Positions 1 to 10,890 of a stretch of DNA of 64,000 nt are shown piece after piece; position 1 is the first letter of the stretch; every line of letters begins with the position of its first letter. The notes beneath the pieces are model-generated. The model was not told the origin of the DNA, searched no databases, and saw nothing but the letters and a program-made list of their open reading frames with translations. Source of the DNA: Ramularia collo-cygni (lineage: Eukaryota > Ascomycota > Dothideomycetes > Mycosphaerellales > Mycosphaerellaceae). The stretch is from NCBI RefSeq assembly GCF_900074925.1, contig NW_019716260.1, positions 390,539 to 454,538 on the forward strand. The letters are read 5' to 3'. The translations under genes were made by a program, and so were the position numbers.

Positions 1-724
1 CTGGAGTACATCTCTGGTGGTTCCGTCGGTTCATGTCTGCGGAAGCACGGCAAGTTCGAGGAAGCAGTCGTCTCCTCCCTGACAAGACAGACATTGGGCG
101 GATTGGCATACCTCCACTCTGAAGGAATTCTTCATCGAGATCTCAAGGCAGACAACATTCTTCTCGATCTCGACGGTACCTGCAAGATCTCCGATTTCGG
201 CATCTCAAAGCGAAGTGCGAACCCCTATCATAACGACATCACGAATAGCATGCAAGGCAGCGTCTTCTGGATGGCGCCCGAAGTCATTCGTGCCCAGAGC
301 CAGGCGCTTACTTCTGATGACGGACTCATGAGTACCCAAGGATACAGCGCCAAAGTAGACATCTGGTCTCTGGGGTGTGTTGTGCTGGAAATGTTTGCTG
401 GGCGTAGACCTTGGAGCAAAGAAGAAGCCATAGGAGCTATCTACAAGCTCGGAAGTTTGAACCAGGCACCCCCGATCCCAGACGACGTTAGCACGGTCGT
501 GGGGCCTGCGGCGTTGAGTTTCATGTATGATTGTTTTACAATGTGAGTATCCATCCGGTGTCGAGTTGTGGGAGTTATCGGACAAGACTGACTGACCCGT
601 GTGTAGTGATCCTGGCGAGAGGCCGACGGCTGATACACTGCTGAGAGCACCCTTTTGTATTTTTGACCCGCATTACAACTTCCTGGACACGGAGTTGTAT
701 GCGAAGATTCGGGGTGCCTTTTGA
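1..724 (+). CDS. bck1: MAP kinase kinase kinase, Bck1-like (3' part)
   Basis: C-terminal 219 residues of a serine/threonine kinase cut by the window edge. Visible motifs are the catalytic loop HRDLKADN, the DFG segment ISDFGISKR, a TMQGSVFW-type activation loop (here SMQGSVFWMAPE) and the WSLGCVVLEM region. The wording is typical of Bck1/BckA, the MAPKKK at the head of the cell-wall integrity cascade (Pkc1 to Bck1 to Mkk1/2 to Slt2); this family assignment is from recall of the family, not a search. Exons are 1-542 and 607-724, separated by a 64-base intron (GTGAGT...GTGTAG). Joining them gives FTIDPGERPTADTLLRAPF and a natural end ...RGAF, the expected subdomain XI and short tail. Upstream exons lie outside the window. 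Confidence 0.88.
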
Positions 725-1078
725 GGAAGGATGGAAGTAGGGAGGTTGAAGATGGAAGATCTATCATGGCATGTGCTCACTGTGGAGATACCTTATCCAC
801 TTATGAGTGAGAAAAAATGGACATATCCTTTAGTTGTTGGTAAAGCGAGCGAGCGAGCGTTGGAATATCTTAACGAATCACGATCGATAGAGATCTTACA
901 AATGCACGAAGAATGAGATTGGGATAGGAAGAAGCTCATTGCAGGATTGAAAAGAGTTGTGAAATGTCATGTCGCATTTAATCGTTCAAACGTTCAGCTG
1001 CCTGTTCATGCAACGCCGTGCATGCTGAGCTGAGTCAAAGAAAGTGCTGGTCTCATCGAGGGGACATACCATCACCCG
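725..1078. other. Intergenic, convergent 3' ends
   Basis: About 350 bases between the stop of the kinase gene and the stop of the opposite-strand zinc-knuckle gene. Only short spurious frames occur. It presumably holds both 3' UTRs; I see no other structure. Confidence 0.6.
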
Positions 1079-2368
1079 CTACTTAGGAAACCTGAAGCCC
1101 TGGTTCAGCTGCCCTGTTGCGTTGTTCTTCTCCCTGCCATCGCTCGAGAAATGGGTGGGAGTCGACGGAACCATCAACGCCACTGGTGCCTGTTGCTGCT
1201 GGGTGCTTGGCGTCCCGTCGAGTACCGACGATCTTTTTGCGCTTCCTCCCGAGGCCTGCAACGGCATTGCCACTCCTCCCGAGGCATGCGATCGTGTTGA
1301 TGATCCCCCCGAGGCGTGCGGTCGTGTTACCACCCCTCTCGAGGCATCTGATTGTGTTGTTGTTCCCCCCGATGCCTGAGATCGCAGTCCCGTGTCCCCC
1401 GATCCTGGCAGCCTCCCCGCAGACTCCCTCCGCTTGTCCTTGTGCTTAACAGCAACAATACGTTGAGCCACTATTCGTACCGGATGGCCTATACACGTTT
1501 CGGTGTCGTTCATTCCCACAAGAGGCGCTTCCACGCTCTTCGCCACAATTCCATGTTCATCAAGTAGTGCTCTGCTCGGTGTGCCAGGAATACACGACAG
1601 GTGAGATTCTCCGTTCAGATGATGCAATGGAACATTCACGACTCCTGTACAGCCCGCGCATAATCGCAGAACCTCGCGGACAAGTAGCGGCGATGACGAC
1701 GCACCATACGATGTTCCCATGGGAGCTTTCCGGCATTCGCAACGGAGGTACGACACAGATTTGCCAGGATCCGGGCCAAGCTTGATCGTATTGACGGACA
1801 TGTAGTCTCGACAGCGTTTTATCAGCTCCTCGACGGCGCACCACTGGCATACGTCGTTGTCGAAGACGAATGCGGCGCAGTGACAGCTATCGAGTGATCC
1901 ACGAAAATCAACCTCAAATTTCAAATCGAGCTCACTCTGCTCTTTGCTGGCGCATCGGACACACATCGGCATCAGTGCACGATGTTGCAGAATCCAGCCC
2001 AGATCGCGTGTCAGCTGGCTATGATCAAACTGAGCGTGTTTCGAGCAGCAAGGCGCATTCTTGGGCACCCCATTCTTGAGAACGGCCCGCGCGAAGGGTT
2101 CGAGGCTGTGGAGACGGAGCTCCCTGTCCGCGCAGGTGGTCCGAGGGCAGGTGACGGTGTAGTGTGACGACGATCTGCAATGGCCACAGAATCGCGGCTT
2201 GTTTGTGGAAGCGGCGTTTGCGATGGTCTCCTCCGCCATAGGGCTATCATCGGTGTCGCGGGTGACTTTGTCGCAGGGATTGCATGGCGCCGCCGGTGCA
2301 GCCTGGGGACGGTCTACTGCCGGCCGTGGGGAAGGCGACATGGATGGGTCCGAGTCGGGTGATGACAT
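1079..2368 (-). CDS. Cys-rich zinc-knuckle protein, function unknown
   Basis: Intronless 429-residue frame that I do not recognise as a named family. A perfect CCHC zinc knuckle, C-x2-C-x4-H-x4-C (CGHCRSSSHYTVTC), sits at about residues 61-74. It is followed to about residue 235 by further Cys pairs (CC, CVRC, CHC, CQWC, CEC, CAGC), which suggests one or more additional metal-binding folds. The N-terminal 50 residues are Pro/Ser rich. The C-terminal part (about residues 323-373) is five imperfect ten-residue repeats with core ASGG, encoded by a 30-base minisatellite. CCHC knuckles usually bind single-stranded RNA or DNA, so nucleic-acid binding is possible but inferred. The start is the first ATG of a long open frame. 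A lineage-specific gene or a remnant of a retroelement Gag-like protein are alternatives; no protease or polymerase frame lies nearby. Confidence 0.6.
   Translation of the reverse strand: MSSPDSDPSMSPSPRPAVDRPQAAPAAPCNPCDKVTRDTDDSPMAEETIANAASTNKPRFCGHCRSSSHYTVTCPRTTCADRELRLHSLEPFARAVLKNGVPKNAPCCSKHAQFDHSQLTRDLGWILQHRALMPMCVRCASKEQSELDLKFEVDFRGSLDSCHCAAFVFDNDVCQWCAVEELIKRCRDYMSVNTIKLGPDPGKSVSYLRCECRKAPMGTSYGASSSPLLVREVLRLCAGCTGVVNVPLHHLNGESHLSCIPGTPSRALLDEHGIVAKSVEAPLVGMNDTETCIGHPVRIVAQRIVAVKHKDKRRESAGRLPGSGDTGLRSQASGGTTTQSDASRGVVTRPHASGGSSTRSHASGGVAMPLQASGGSAKRSSVLDGTPSTQQQQAPVALMVPSTPTHFSSDGREKNNATGQLNQGFRFPK
1251..1400. repeat. 30-bp minisatellite, five units
   Basis: Five head-to-tail 30-base units start at 1251, 1281, 1311, 1341 and 1371, each opening with GAGGC or GATGC and ending in a pyrimidine run such as CCTCCC or CCCCCC. 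Units are diverged but in register with codons, so they encode a ten-residue repeat with core ASGG in the opposite-strand gene. Unit number could vary between strains. Confidence 0.85.
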
Positions 2369-4483
2369 TGTGGTGGTGGTTGTTGTGTGGGAGGCTGGAT
2401 GCGGCAGCTAGAAATTTTGGTCGTGATGTCCGGGTAAGTTCGCCGCGCAGTGAATGGGATAAGTTCGAAATTAAGCTTTCTTTTAGTGGTGGGTGAATGA
2501 AAATTCATTAATGCAGCTTCAAGATGGCATGCCTGAGGTACTTCTCGTTTACTTGGTCGCGAATGTCATGGCAAAGATAGAGAAATATGAAATCTGTAGC
2601 GCTTGCCTAGGTTGCACTTGAACTCGAACTTTCCAAGATGTGCCTTCCTTCTCACATCGCTGGAGTGGAGCCTACCTCAATATGACAGGCGCAACGAGGA
2701 ACCTTCCGAGAAATTTTCACTTGCCCGACCTCATCACAAGGCTCGTCACAAGACTCGCCATAAGACATGTCACCACGCTGTCGACGGTCGGCCGAAGAGC
2801 ATCAAATACTCCCCCCCATCGATGACCCCTCGCCCCATCGACATGGCGTTGAGCTTAGCGCTTCGACGAGATGCTTCACAGGGAACATAGGGTAGGTGCA
2901 TCCTATCGGAACGACCCCAGACCCGCCATGGTCAAGCTGTAAATGCTTCGGCAGCGGAGGATCTGCACAGGACTCATTGGACGACAGTCTGAGCAAACAA
3001 CAAAGCTTCCGCCGTCCATGACCTATTACTCCACTCGTAACCATGATGTCTCTGAGGTTTGGGAAAACTCTTCGGGTGCAGTCGGCGGCTCGGCCTTCAG
3101 ACGGCATGAAGATAGAGCATCGCATCGCATTGACCAGACCACAGTTCACCGTCCGGAAAGCGGGTTCTGTACCATCGGAGCCCCAGCNCATTAGCAAATC
3201 TGTATTAGATTGGCACTACATAGTTCGCGACTCATTTTACCACCTTTGACGGAACTCTAGCACGTGTGAGTGTTGACGAGAATAGTATAGTATCCCGCGA
3301 AACGTTTCCGCGGGATTACCACCCGCGAGCTTAAGTATGCTTGTTCCAAAAATCATGGAACCATTGCTTGACTGGAGGCATCGACCGGTCGTTCCAGACC
3401 CCGCGAGACTCAGATTTCAGGAGTGAGGTCACTGGCACGGCCCTGAACCCCGAAAGTCTTCTCCAACGAGACGTGTCTTACGCAGAATTCTCCGCCTTGC
3501 TGCAGACTGTGCATTTCATCCATCCCGTGAGCTCAGCAGGTGCCGAGAGTCTGTGCGGCCGATCCATAGACACGTTTCAGAATCTGGTCCATCGCGGCGG
3601 CCACCGACACCTGTCTCGAGAATTGGGTCCGGCAAGTTGAGTCAGTCGGGTTGAAATAGACTTTCTCTGGTCCAGCACAGCAGAAACAGGGCGGGATCAC
3701 ACATCACCACCCAGCTGAACATGTGCCTCGCGATACCAGAAGTGGTGGAGGATCGCGAGGGTCAAAGAGCAAGACATGTTCACAGACAGCTGGAGCGCTG
3801 CGGTTCGTTTGCGGGTCCGACTCCACAATGCACCTCTTCTCCATTCCATTCCGGGCGTGCAGTAGCGAAGCTGAGCTCGTGGTCAAACAGCATGGCTTCG
3901 GGGGCCCGGTGATCCTGAAATAACGGAGCCAGGTAGCAGGCAGGCTGTGTCAACTTGTGTCATCTGAGGCTGGCGGAGGCTGTACGCGAGTCCCGACGCG
4001 GTCTCTTGTGCAAGATAAAGCTGAGGGAGTGCGTCCGGCACTGATCATCATTGCGCCTCTCGTCCATCGAGCAGTCCAGGTTGGTGCGCACTTCAACGAC
4101 CAGCAATAACACATATATGCACTTTCGCGAGGGAAGCGGGACGTTGCGATAGATGCAAGTTTGAAGTGCTGGTTCAAATCAGGTACGTCGTCGTCATTCC
4201 GGTCCGAGCGCCTCAAACCAAGAGCTTGGGGGAGACGCATGCGCGGGCGTGTGTCCCTGTCAATAGTACCAAGTCGTCTCAGACAACGACCGGCCTCTAT
4301 GCCCAAGCACTCCCTGCGCCGACGAGCTCTGCCAGGTCTTCCCCCGCTGGACTACGGCTGAGAATTGGTGGCACAGATTGGCTCGCATTGAACAATTTCA
4401 CGCGGCTCCATCATTATCTACCTAACTTACACCCTACCGAGCTCGCTCCGTCCCTCCCACCTCGACATACGCCCACCTACGCC
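2369..4483. other. 2.1 kb gene-poor intergenic stretch
   Basis: No frame here looks like a conserved protein; the longest (about 130 codons) are low-complexity or antisense noise. It separates two genes transcribed away from each other, so it should hold both promoters. Notable items are a short CACAAG/CGTCACAAGAC reiteration near 2735-2775 and a near-palindrome at 3294-3316 with CCGCG arms. An open frame runs from 4166 into the next gene, but its first 106 codons look like leader sequence. Confidence 0.5.
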
Positions 4484-6978
4484 ATGTCGTGGCATACCAG
4501 TGCCACCTTCTCCCCGGGCGAGCTGCACGAGGAGTACTACATGCCACAAGTCGCGCCGCCGCTGATGGCCCCCGAGCCGCAGAGGGTCGACCCGGGCATG
4601 GCCTCGCACCTGGCAGACGGCATCCAGAACATGTCTCTCGAAGGCAGGTACTCCACCGCCTCGTTGACCCTGCCGTATGAGCCGCCACATCTGTCGCCCT
4701 TTCCCAAACTCGTCAATCCACCACCCAACTGTCCGCCGTCGGATGACGAGCTCGAAGCTCGTCTGGAGAATGCGCGGCAGCCTGTCCTCAACTCCAATGA
4801 CCCGGAGATGCAGCTCGCCTGGGCCCAGGACGCCCTGACCTACTGCGGTGTGTCTTCCGACGAGGCGGAGCGGTTGGCAGCTGCGAAACCGCATCTGGCA
4901 CGACCGGCCACTCCTCGAGTGGAGCACCAGCTCAAGCAGGACGCCATGAATATCGTCACCTTCCTCGCAGATCAGCACCATCCGCGTGCGGAATTTCTGC
5001 GAGGCATGTGGCTGGAGTGGGGTCGGTTCGGTCAGCGCGAGGACAAGAAGGAGGCGTTCAGATGCTATTCTCGGGCAGCAGACAGAGGCTACGTGCGTGC
5101 TGAGTACCGCATCGGTATGCTATACGAATCCTACAACGATCCGGCAAAGGCCCTGCGGCACTACCATCGTGGTGTGGACGCGGGAGATGCAGCAAGCTGC
5201 TATCGACTCGGAATGATGACCCTGCGTGGACAGCACGGACAGCAGCAAGACTTCAGACGGGGCCTGGAGCTGATCAAGCAATCTGCGGCAGGCTGCGACG
5301 AAAACGCTGCGCAAGGTGCCTACGTCTATGGCATGCTGCTCGCGAAACAGCTCCCACAGGTGGAAGTCCCGGACAGCTTGCTGCAGTATGACGAGCAGAT
5401 GGCGAGGGAGAACATTCAGAAGGCCGCCTTTATGAAATTCGCAAAGGCGCAAGCCAAGATGGGGTCCATGTACGAGCTTGGGGCGTTGGGTTGTGAATTC
5501 AACCCGGCACTGTCAATGCACTACAATGCCCTGGCGAGCAAGCAAGGCGAAGCAGATGCAGACATGGCGTTGAGCAAATGGTTTCTCGTGGGAGCGGACA
5601 AGATCTTTCCAAAAAATGAGGAGCTGGCCTACATCTATGCTGAGAGGGCTGCACAGACCGGACTCCCCACTGCTGAATTCGCCATGGGATACTTTCACGA
5701 GATTGGCATGTATGTGCCGGTCAACCTCAGCAGCGCGCAGGACTGGTACGAGAAAGCTGCAAGGCATGGGAATGTCGACGCAAAGGGCAGGCTNGACGGC
5801 TTGGCCAAGAAACAGGTGTTATCCAGAACAGATCACGAGAATGTCGCCATAACGAGGATAAAGTCTCAGTATGGCTCTCAGCGAGGTCAGAGACCAGATC
5901 GACTACGACAGAAGCAGCAGCCAGGGCTGGTCAATGTCGATGAAGCGCCTGCAGGAGGATATAATGCTGTGCAGCCTCCTCTCCGGGGAACGACACCATA
6001 TCCCGAAGACGACGGACCACCTCGCGTCGCGCATCTTGAGCAACGTTCGGCATCAGTAGCCCCTTATCCAATGGAAGACCATCCTCCGCGGATATCCGGT
6101 GGTCCCGCCGGTGGATTCTTCAATGTCCAGCCGCAGCCTCCTAGGCCCGCCACGACCGTGTACAATGGAGGCAGCATTAGCGGACCTGATCGCCCGAGCT
6201 CTGCTTTCTCTTTCCAGACCCACACCGATTCTCGATCGCAATCTGTCGCGCCCCAAGGTGCAAGACCATTCCCTGCCAGTGGCCCGGGCATGCGTCCGCA
6301 GACAAGTCAGCCTTATGACCAACGACACGTCTCTGCTCCCGCCAATGGCTTTGATCAGCAACGTNCCTTGCACCCCAATGATCCTCGTGCTCATCCGAAC
6401 ATGGCTGGCCGTATTGTCTCTGGACCTCCAGGGAATGGAGGCGTTGGAAGAGGCATGCAACATGCTCCGCTCCGTCCAGCACCAGGACCCGGCTCGTTGG
6501 CCCATACTTCCACCGCACCACCGTCCAGTCACGGCAATGGTCTCGGATTCATTGCACCTGCGGAGGACCGTCCGCCTGTCGTTGACCCCACATGGAATGC
6601 AGAGAAGCCTTCCAGACGTGCCCGTGATGGCCGTGGAAATGTGATTTCTGCACAGAAATTCGATGGGCATTCCAGACCCAGCGAAGGGTCAGTAGTATCG
6701 AGTGGAAGTAACACAAGCAGTGCTACGCAAGTGTCGAGCATTACGTCGGCGGGTACCTCTACAGGAAGCAGACCTGGGAGCACAAAGCCGCCAGGCACGC
6801 CGGGCACGCCTGCATTTCCCCCTCCAGCTGCTGGTAAGAAGCCTGGTCCTGGGAAGGGCCCAAAAACATTTGAGGAGATGGGCGTACCGGCGCACAATCA
6901 GGATAAGGAATGCGTGAGTATTGTGCAGTGTCGTGTTTCCAGCCTCTGGCTAACGTTGTCATTCAGGTTATTATGTGA
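4484..6978 (+). CDS. Chitin synthase activator, Chs4/Skt5-like, with CaaX box
   Basis: Predicted 813 residues. After a Pro-rich N-terminus, the middle (about residues 155-460) is a run of Sel1-type TPR-like repeats (for example AFRCYSRAADRGYVRAEYRIG and ADMALSKWF). This is the layout of Skt5/Chs4, which recruits and activates chitin synthase III at septa and bud necks. A long Gly/Pro/Ser-rich tail follows. Exon 1 is 4484-6913; a 53-base intron (6914-6966) is followed by a 12-base last exon coding VIM and a stop, so the spliced protein ends CVIM, a farnesylation box like that of yeast Chs4. Reading through the intron would lose the box and continue to 7033. I chose the ATG at 4484 because MSWHTS starts a plausible family N-terminus in good context; the frame stays open 106 codons upstream. 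Single N bases fall at 5794 and 6365. Confidence 0.87.
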
Positions 6979-7768
6979 TGTCCAGTGTACGGTACGGTTT
7001 TGTGTGTGGTGCTGTTGTAACGAGTACGCATAACACTTTGGGATCTTCTTCACTTCTACCAAATTCTCGGAACAGGAAATCGAGTGAGCGAATGAGCGGC
7101 TTTACCTTGTACGCATGGATCAAATTGGATGCTCTGCACGGCGTTTTTGGATGGGCATTACCTCGCTGCTAATCGTAGTGTTGATGGAATATAGTAGTAC
7201 GCAATGCAAGAGCTCGCACTAGAGCCTACAACGCATGGACCAACTTTCGTAGCGACATACCGTCATTGTACCCTCCAGCTCGTGACAGTTGCTCTTCATT
7301 ATGCATGCTACATGCTGGACTCTCGACATTTCTACCAGAGCTGTCGATATGACCCTCCACTGCTCTCTCCATAAAATTACAGGCCACTCTACTAGTAGTA
7401 AAGGTTCCAGCAGCTCTAGACCTCTCGATTCTGCAGAAAGCAAGTCCTTGAGACTGTACAAAAGATGTCTTATCTCGCTGAATCATCCTTCTATCAACAG
7501 CCTTGGTTCCCGCATTGCTAGACGCACGTGGTGCAACGCAAACAAGGCATCGTGCTCACTGTGCCATGACTCTGAAGATTGGGTATTCGTCATTCACGGC
7601 CAATGGAATGAAGTTGAAAGTCCTAGAAGGTGAAAAGAAAAGTTAGCATGTTGATACTACCACAAAATGGCGACAAGTGCTCCTCAAGTGTCTGATTGTC
7701 TCGGCCATGAAATAAGACCACGTCGAGGAAGGGTATGCACGACACCCTGAAGCTCGTGCAGTGTTCAC
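6979..7768. other. Intergenic, convergent 3' ends
   Basis: About 790 bases between the stops of the Chs4-like gene and the opposite-strand carboxypeptidase gene. The 114-codon frame at 7289-7633 shows no family features. I see no RNA gene or repeat. Confidence 0.55.
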
Positions 7769-9406
7769 TTACACATAAGAATCGAGACTTTCAGGCTCCA
7801 ACACTGCAAACGCAAGAGCCGCATTCTTCTGTCTCGTGCTGACCAAAAAGCTACCTGCGGGCAAATGAATCTCTTTCTGGGCAGCAGTCGTCGTGACGGT
7901 ATTCAGAACATGGCCCTCATACAATTCCGTAGCAAGCTCGCTGGTAGCGACTGACAAGACTTCAACGGTGCCATGGAACTCATGCTCCAAAGTCTCGACT
8001 TCCAGGCCGAAAATCTCAAGACGTTCCACAATGTCGCTCCAGGTTCGTGGGATAAGATATGCCTCTGGCCGGGNACGGGTGAAGTTCGCTAGAGTTGGAG
8101 TCCGAATGAAAGTCACTGGTACGTCGACTACGGTTCCGTTCGATGCGAGGACTAGAGGATAAGTCGTGTTGATCGTCTCAGAGGCATCTTTGACGACAAT
8201 ATCCTCTGTGCTGCTGATGAACTCCTGTCTGGCATTCTCGATGATGTCNAGTAGATCCGGGCTGTCTCTAGCAGTCTCGAGGACAGCTTCTAGCTTCAAA
8301 AGCTGTGTTGCGACACGACGATGGAAGTTCTGTGCCGCTAGTCTGATACCCCGTGTCTCGAACAAAAAGGTTACGGCTTGGGTTAGAGCTACGTTGCTCT
8401 CGGCGTACCTGGCTCCCGTGCCTGACTCGGTGAAAACGGGAGGAGTGACATTGGCAGGACCGGTGACATATGGTGCAGACCGCAGGCCCTTGGCTTCTAG
8501 CTTACGATCAATAGCTGGGATGAAAACATTCAGGCCTTGATCAAGAATATCTTTGTGGACGTTCAGGTCCCATCCAACTCCGTGCATAGCATCAACGGCG
8601 TGTTGATATTCGCCATCTTCGCCAAAGGTTGTGGAAGCGGTATACTCGTGCATGTCGATCATCAAATGTGCACCGTACTCGTGGGTACGACGCCAGATGT
8701 CGCGAGTCTGCTGTCGATCAAGCTTGACTGCGTCACGGTTTGGATCCAGATTGCTGGACATCCGCCGTTGGAAGTAGGCGACACCATCCGGGTTCCAACG
8801 TGGCTATTCGGTTTACTCATCAGCTCTCCGATCTGTCCTGCACTGTTCGCAATATGGACCGCCACTTACGAGCATAAGAATGTCCATCTTCTCGAGAAGA
8901 GACGCAGCCCAAGTTTGGTTGGCATCCATCTTTCCAAGAAGTGCAAGAGCACCCTCATCAGCCGCTGGCTCATTACCATGGATTGCAGCTTCAATATAGA
9001 CCTTCAATTTGGAGCTGTTAGTCGTNGCGGCCAGGCCTGAGGGTGACGGCTCCGAAAGGTAGACATAAGGGAATCCTCTTCCTTCCTCGGAGACAAACTC
9101 TGCTGGACGATATGTGAGCCAGTCATTGCGGTTCGCAAGCGTCCGAATAAAGTACTCCAGCTCAGTGTCACTGGTAGGTCCTTCTGTGCCATTGGCAAAG
9201 CCTGGATTCCTCCGTTCAGGATTCAGGAAGTATGGAGATTTTAGTTCTATGTTCAACTCAGGAAATGCTTGAGATACAGCTTCGCTGTCCGGTACAACCG
9301 CAAGAAAGTTGCCTCCGTAGGTGTAGCCTGGAGGAGCTGCAGTGTCCGATTGTGCCAGAGCAACGCTGGCCAGGGAGATCCCGATGGGGAGGGCTTGAAG
9401 AAACAT
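7769..9406 (-). CDS. Secreted M14-family zinc carboxypeptidase
   Basis: Predicted 523 residues with a clear signal peptide (MFLQALPIGISLASVALAQS). The zinc motif HxxE is seen in HGNEPAADEG. After the intron come PRWNPDGVAYF and DPNRD, the R-x-NPDG and N-x-R substrate-binding segments of the M14 carboxypeptidase A fold. DMHEY probably provides the third zinc ligand and TFLFETRGI the catalytic Glu. It would act outside the cell or in the vacuole, removing C-terminal residues from peptides. Exons are 9406-8870 and 8803-7769 on the minus strand with a 66-base intron (GTAAGT...AATAG). The later ATG at 8761 is internal. N bases at 8074, 8249 and 9026 blur single residues. No neighbour is functionally linked. 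Confidence 0.88.
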
Positions 9407-9983
9407 TGTGGGCTGCTTGATAGTGAAATAACATCCGAGTCTCTGCCCTCGATGCGGGCGCTACTGCCTTTTAACCTCACATCCGGGAAGTTCGTCTACG
9501 GCGAAATCGGATAGTCGCAGAGATTGTCACGTACGCCCAGGTAATCGGCCACAGTGATGGAGCTCAAGTAGGAAGGAGGACAGCCAATGCTATACTACCG
9601 TGCAACGCTAGGCCCATGGTCAGTATGACCGTCTCTTGGCCGCAGCTCGGCATTTCCTGGGCAAGCGTGCTTGGTTGCCATGTGGCATGATGGCGCGAGG
9701 CGGGCCAATGAGCACTCGATCTTGTGGCAGACCAGCACTTAGCAGATGCCTGAGGTAAGGAACAGTGTCGCTAAGTCGCTGCTACGATTAGCACAGAAGA
9801 TGATGTCGAACATGACCGGACAGGAGATGACAGCCATATGTGATGTTGGATTCGCCAAGACCATTGCCAAGGAATCCCCAATCTCATCATCATTCGCCGA
9901 TGGATGCCCCATGAAATGACTGCTCATCAAGGCTTTGCCTCGTTTGTTATGTCCGACATTTCTACTCCCGATGAGGACACTGA
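9407..9983. other. Intergenic, carboxypeptidase promoter side
   Basis: About 580 bases upstream of the carboxypeptidase start. It may also hold a 5' exon of the NIF3-like gene on the plus strand: a GTAAGG donor at 9754 with an AG near 9790 is possible, but I could not build a convincing reading frame. Confidence 0.4.
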
Positions 9984-10565
9984 TCATCATACTTGTCAAC
10001 ACGAACAACTCGTCACGATAGTCAGCCTCTTCAAAACGCTGTCCATCTAGACCTACATGCCTTCATTGCCATTGCCAACCTCTCAGGAGATTCCAACGAG
10101 CGCTTGAATTGTGGTTTGAAACACCAAACTATCAAGGCATATAGGACTGGACCTCCGTTGTTTGTATTCAAGGCCGGGCTTGTGACTAGACTCTGTGTAC
10201 CTCTCTCAAGACCAAATCTAGCCAAGGACTTGAAGCGAGAGTTCGATGACATTGGAGAACTTCATTCGCCATTGCTGGGCCCCGGTGGCTCCCAAGTTGA
10301 ACCTGTTGGGCCCAACATCTGTGCTGTCGCTATCATGAATGCTATCCGTACAGATGAGATCCGGAGGGTACTTGACGTGGCTCGAACTGAGACCTGGATC
10401 AACGCCGCTAAAGATGGAACTTCTATTCTATACCTGACAGGTGAATCGAGAGACTATGGCTGGGAAGCAGCCAAAGAAGCGAATATGCCAGCTTTCTGCG
10501 CGGGGCATCGAGTATACGTAGACTGGGGCATTCGCTTTCTGGTAAGCCAGCTCAGGGTAGAGTAG
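9984..10565 (+). CDS. NIF3-like protein, 5' end unresolved
   Basis: An open frame of 193 codons between stops that has no early ATG (the first codons used would be TTG at 9993). The C-terminal half resembles the NIF3/YqfO family: a GELHSPLLGPGG segment, a strand-like ILYLTGESRDYGWEAAKEA, and the closing AGHRVYVDWGIRFLVSQL, which parallels the family's AGHxxTExxGxxxLAxxL ending. NIF3 proteins are metal-binding oligomers of uncertain function. Either an upstream exon is missing from my model or the gene is decayed; the family call itself is from weak motif resemblance. Frame and end at 10565 are as seen. Confidence 0.4.
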   Translation, partial: SSYLSTRTTRHDSQPLQNAVHLDLHAFIAIANLSGDSNERLNCGLKHQTIKAYRTGPPLFVFKAGLVTRLCVPLSRPNLAKDLKREFDDIGELHSPLLGPGGSQVEPVGPNICAVAIMNAIRTDEIRRVLDVARTETWINAAKDGTSILYLTGESRDYGWEAAKEANMPAFCAGHRVYVDWGIRFLVSQLRVE

Positions 10566-10890
10566 ATGTGATTGGAGTGCTCGAAAAGGAGAAAGCTCCA
10601 GAGAAGATGACAGACACCCCTAAATCTAACCTGCCGCATGGAAAAGTGGATGTATGGCCTGTGAGCAGACGTACAGAACCGCCTTTGCTCCGGGATGTGT
10701 GCGAGTGTAACCTTGCATCCATCCCTGGAGGGTGGCTCGATGCGTCTCACAATGATCTTCTAGGTGAGGCTCACGAAGTCCTCAGCCTGATGTACATGNA
10801 GACCTGCATAGATGAGTCAGAAAAGCATCAAGCAACTACTTATTTTCAGCTTCGAATCCTCCAGCCTTCCCTAACTACATCTCCCTCACC
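10566..10890. other. Intergenic, promoter of GFA-like gene
   Basis: About 325 bases between the NIF3-like frame and the next start. Open frames run through it (including one into the next gene in another phase) but none has family features. A pyrimidine-rich stretch precedes the downstream ATG. Confidence 0.4.

Noticed and set aside
4160..4200. GGTTCAAAT, tRNA B-box-like
   Set aside because: No matching A box or cloverleaf can be drawn around it.
4166..4483. In-frame upstream extension of the Chs4-like protein
   Set aside because: The 106 codons lack the Pro-rich family start and the ATG at 4166 has a weak case; MSWHTS at 4484 is a better start.
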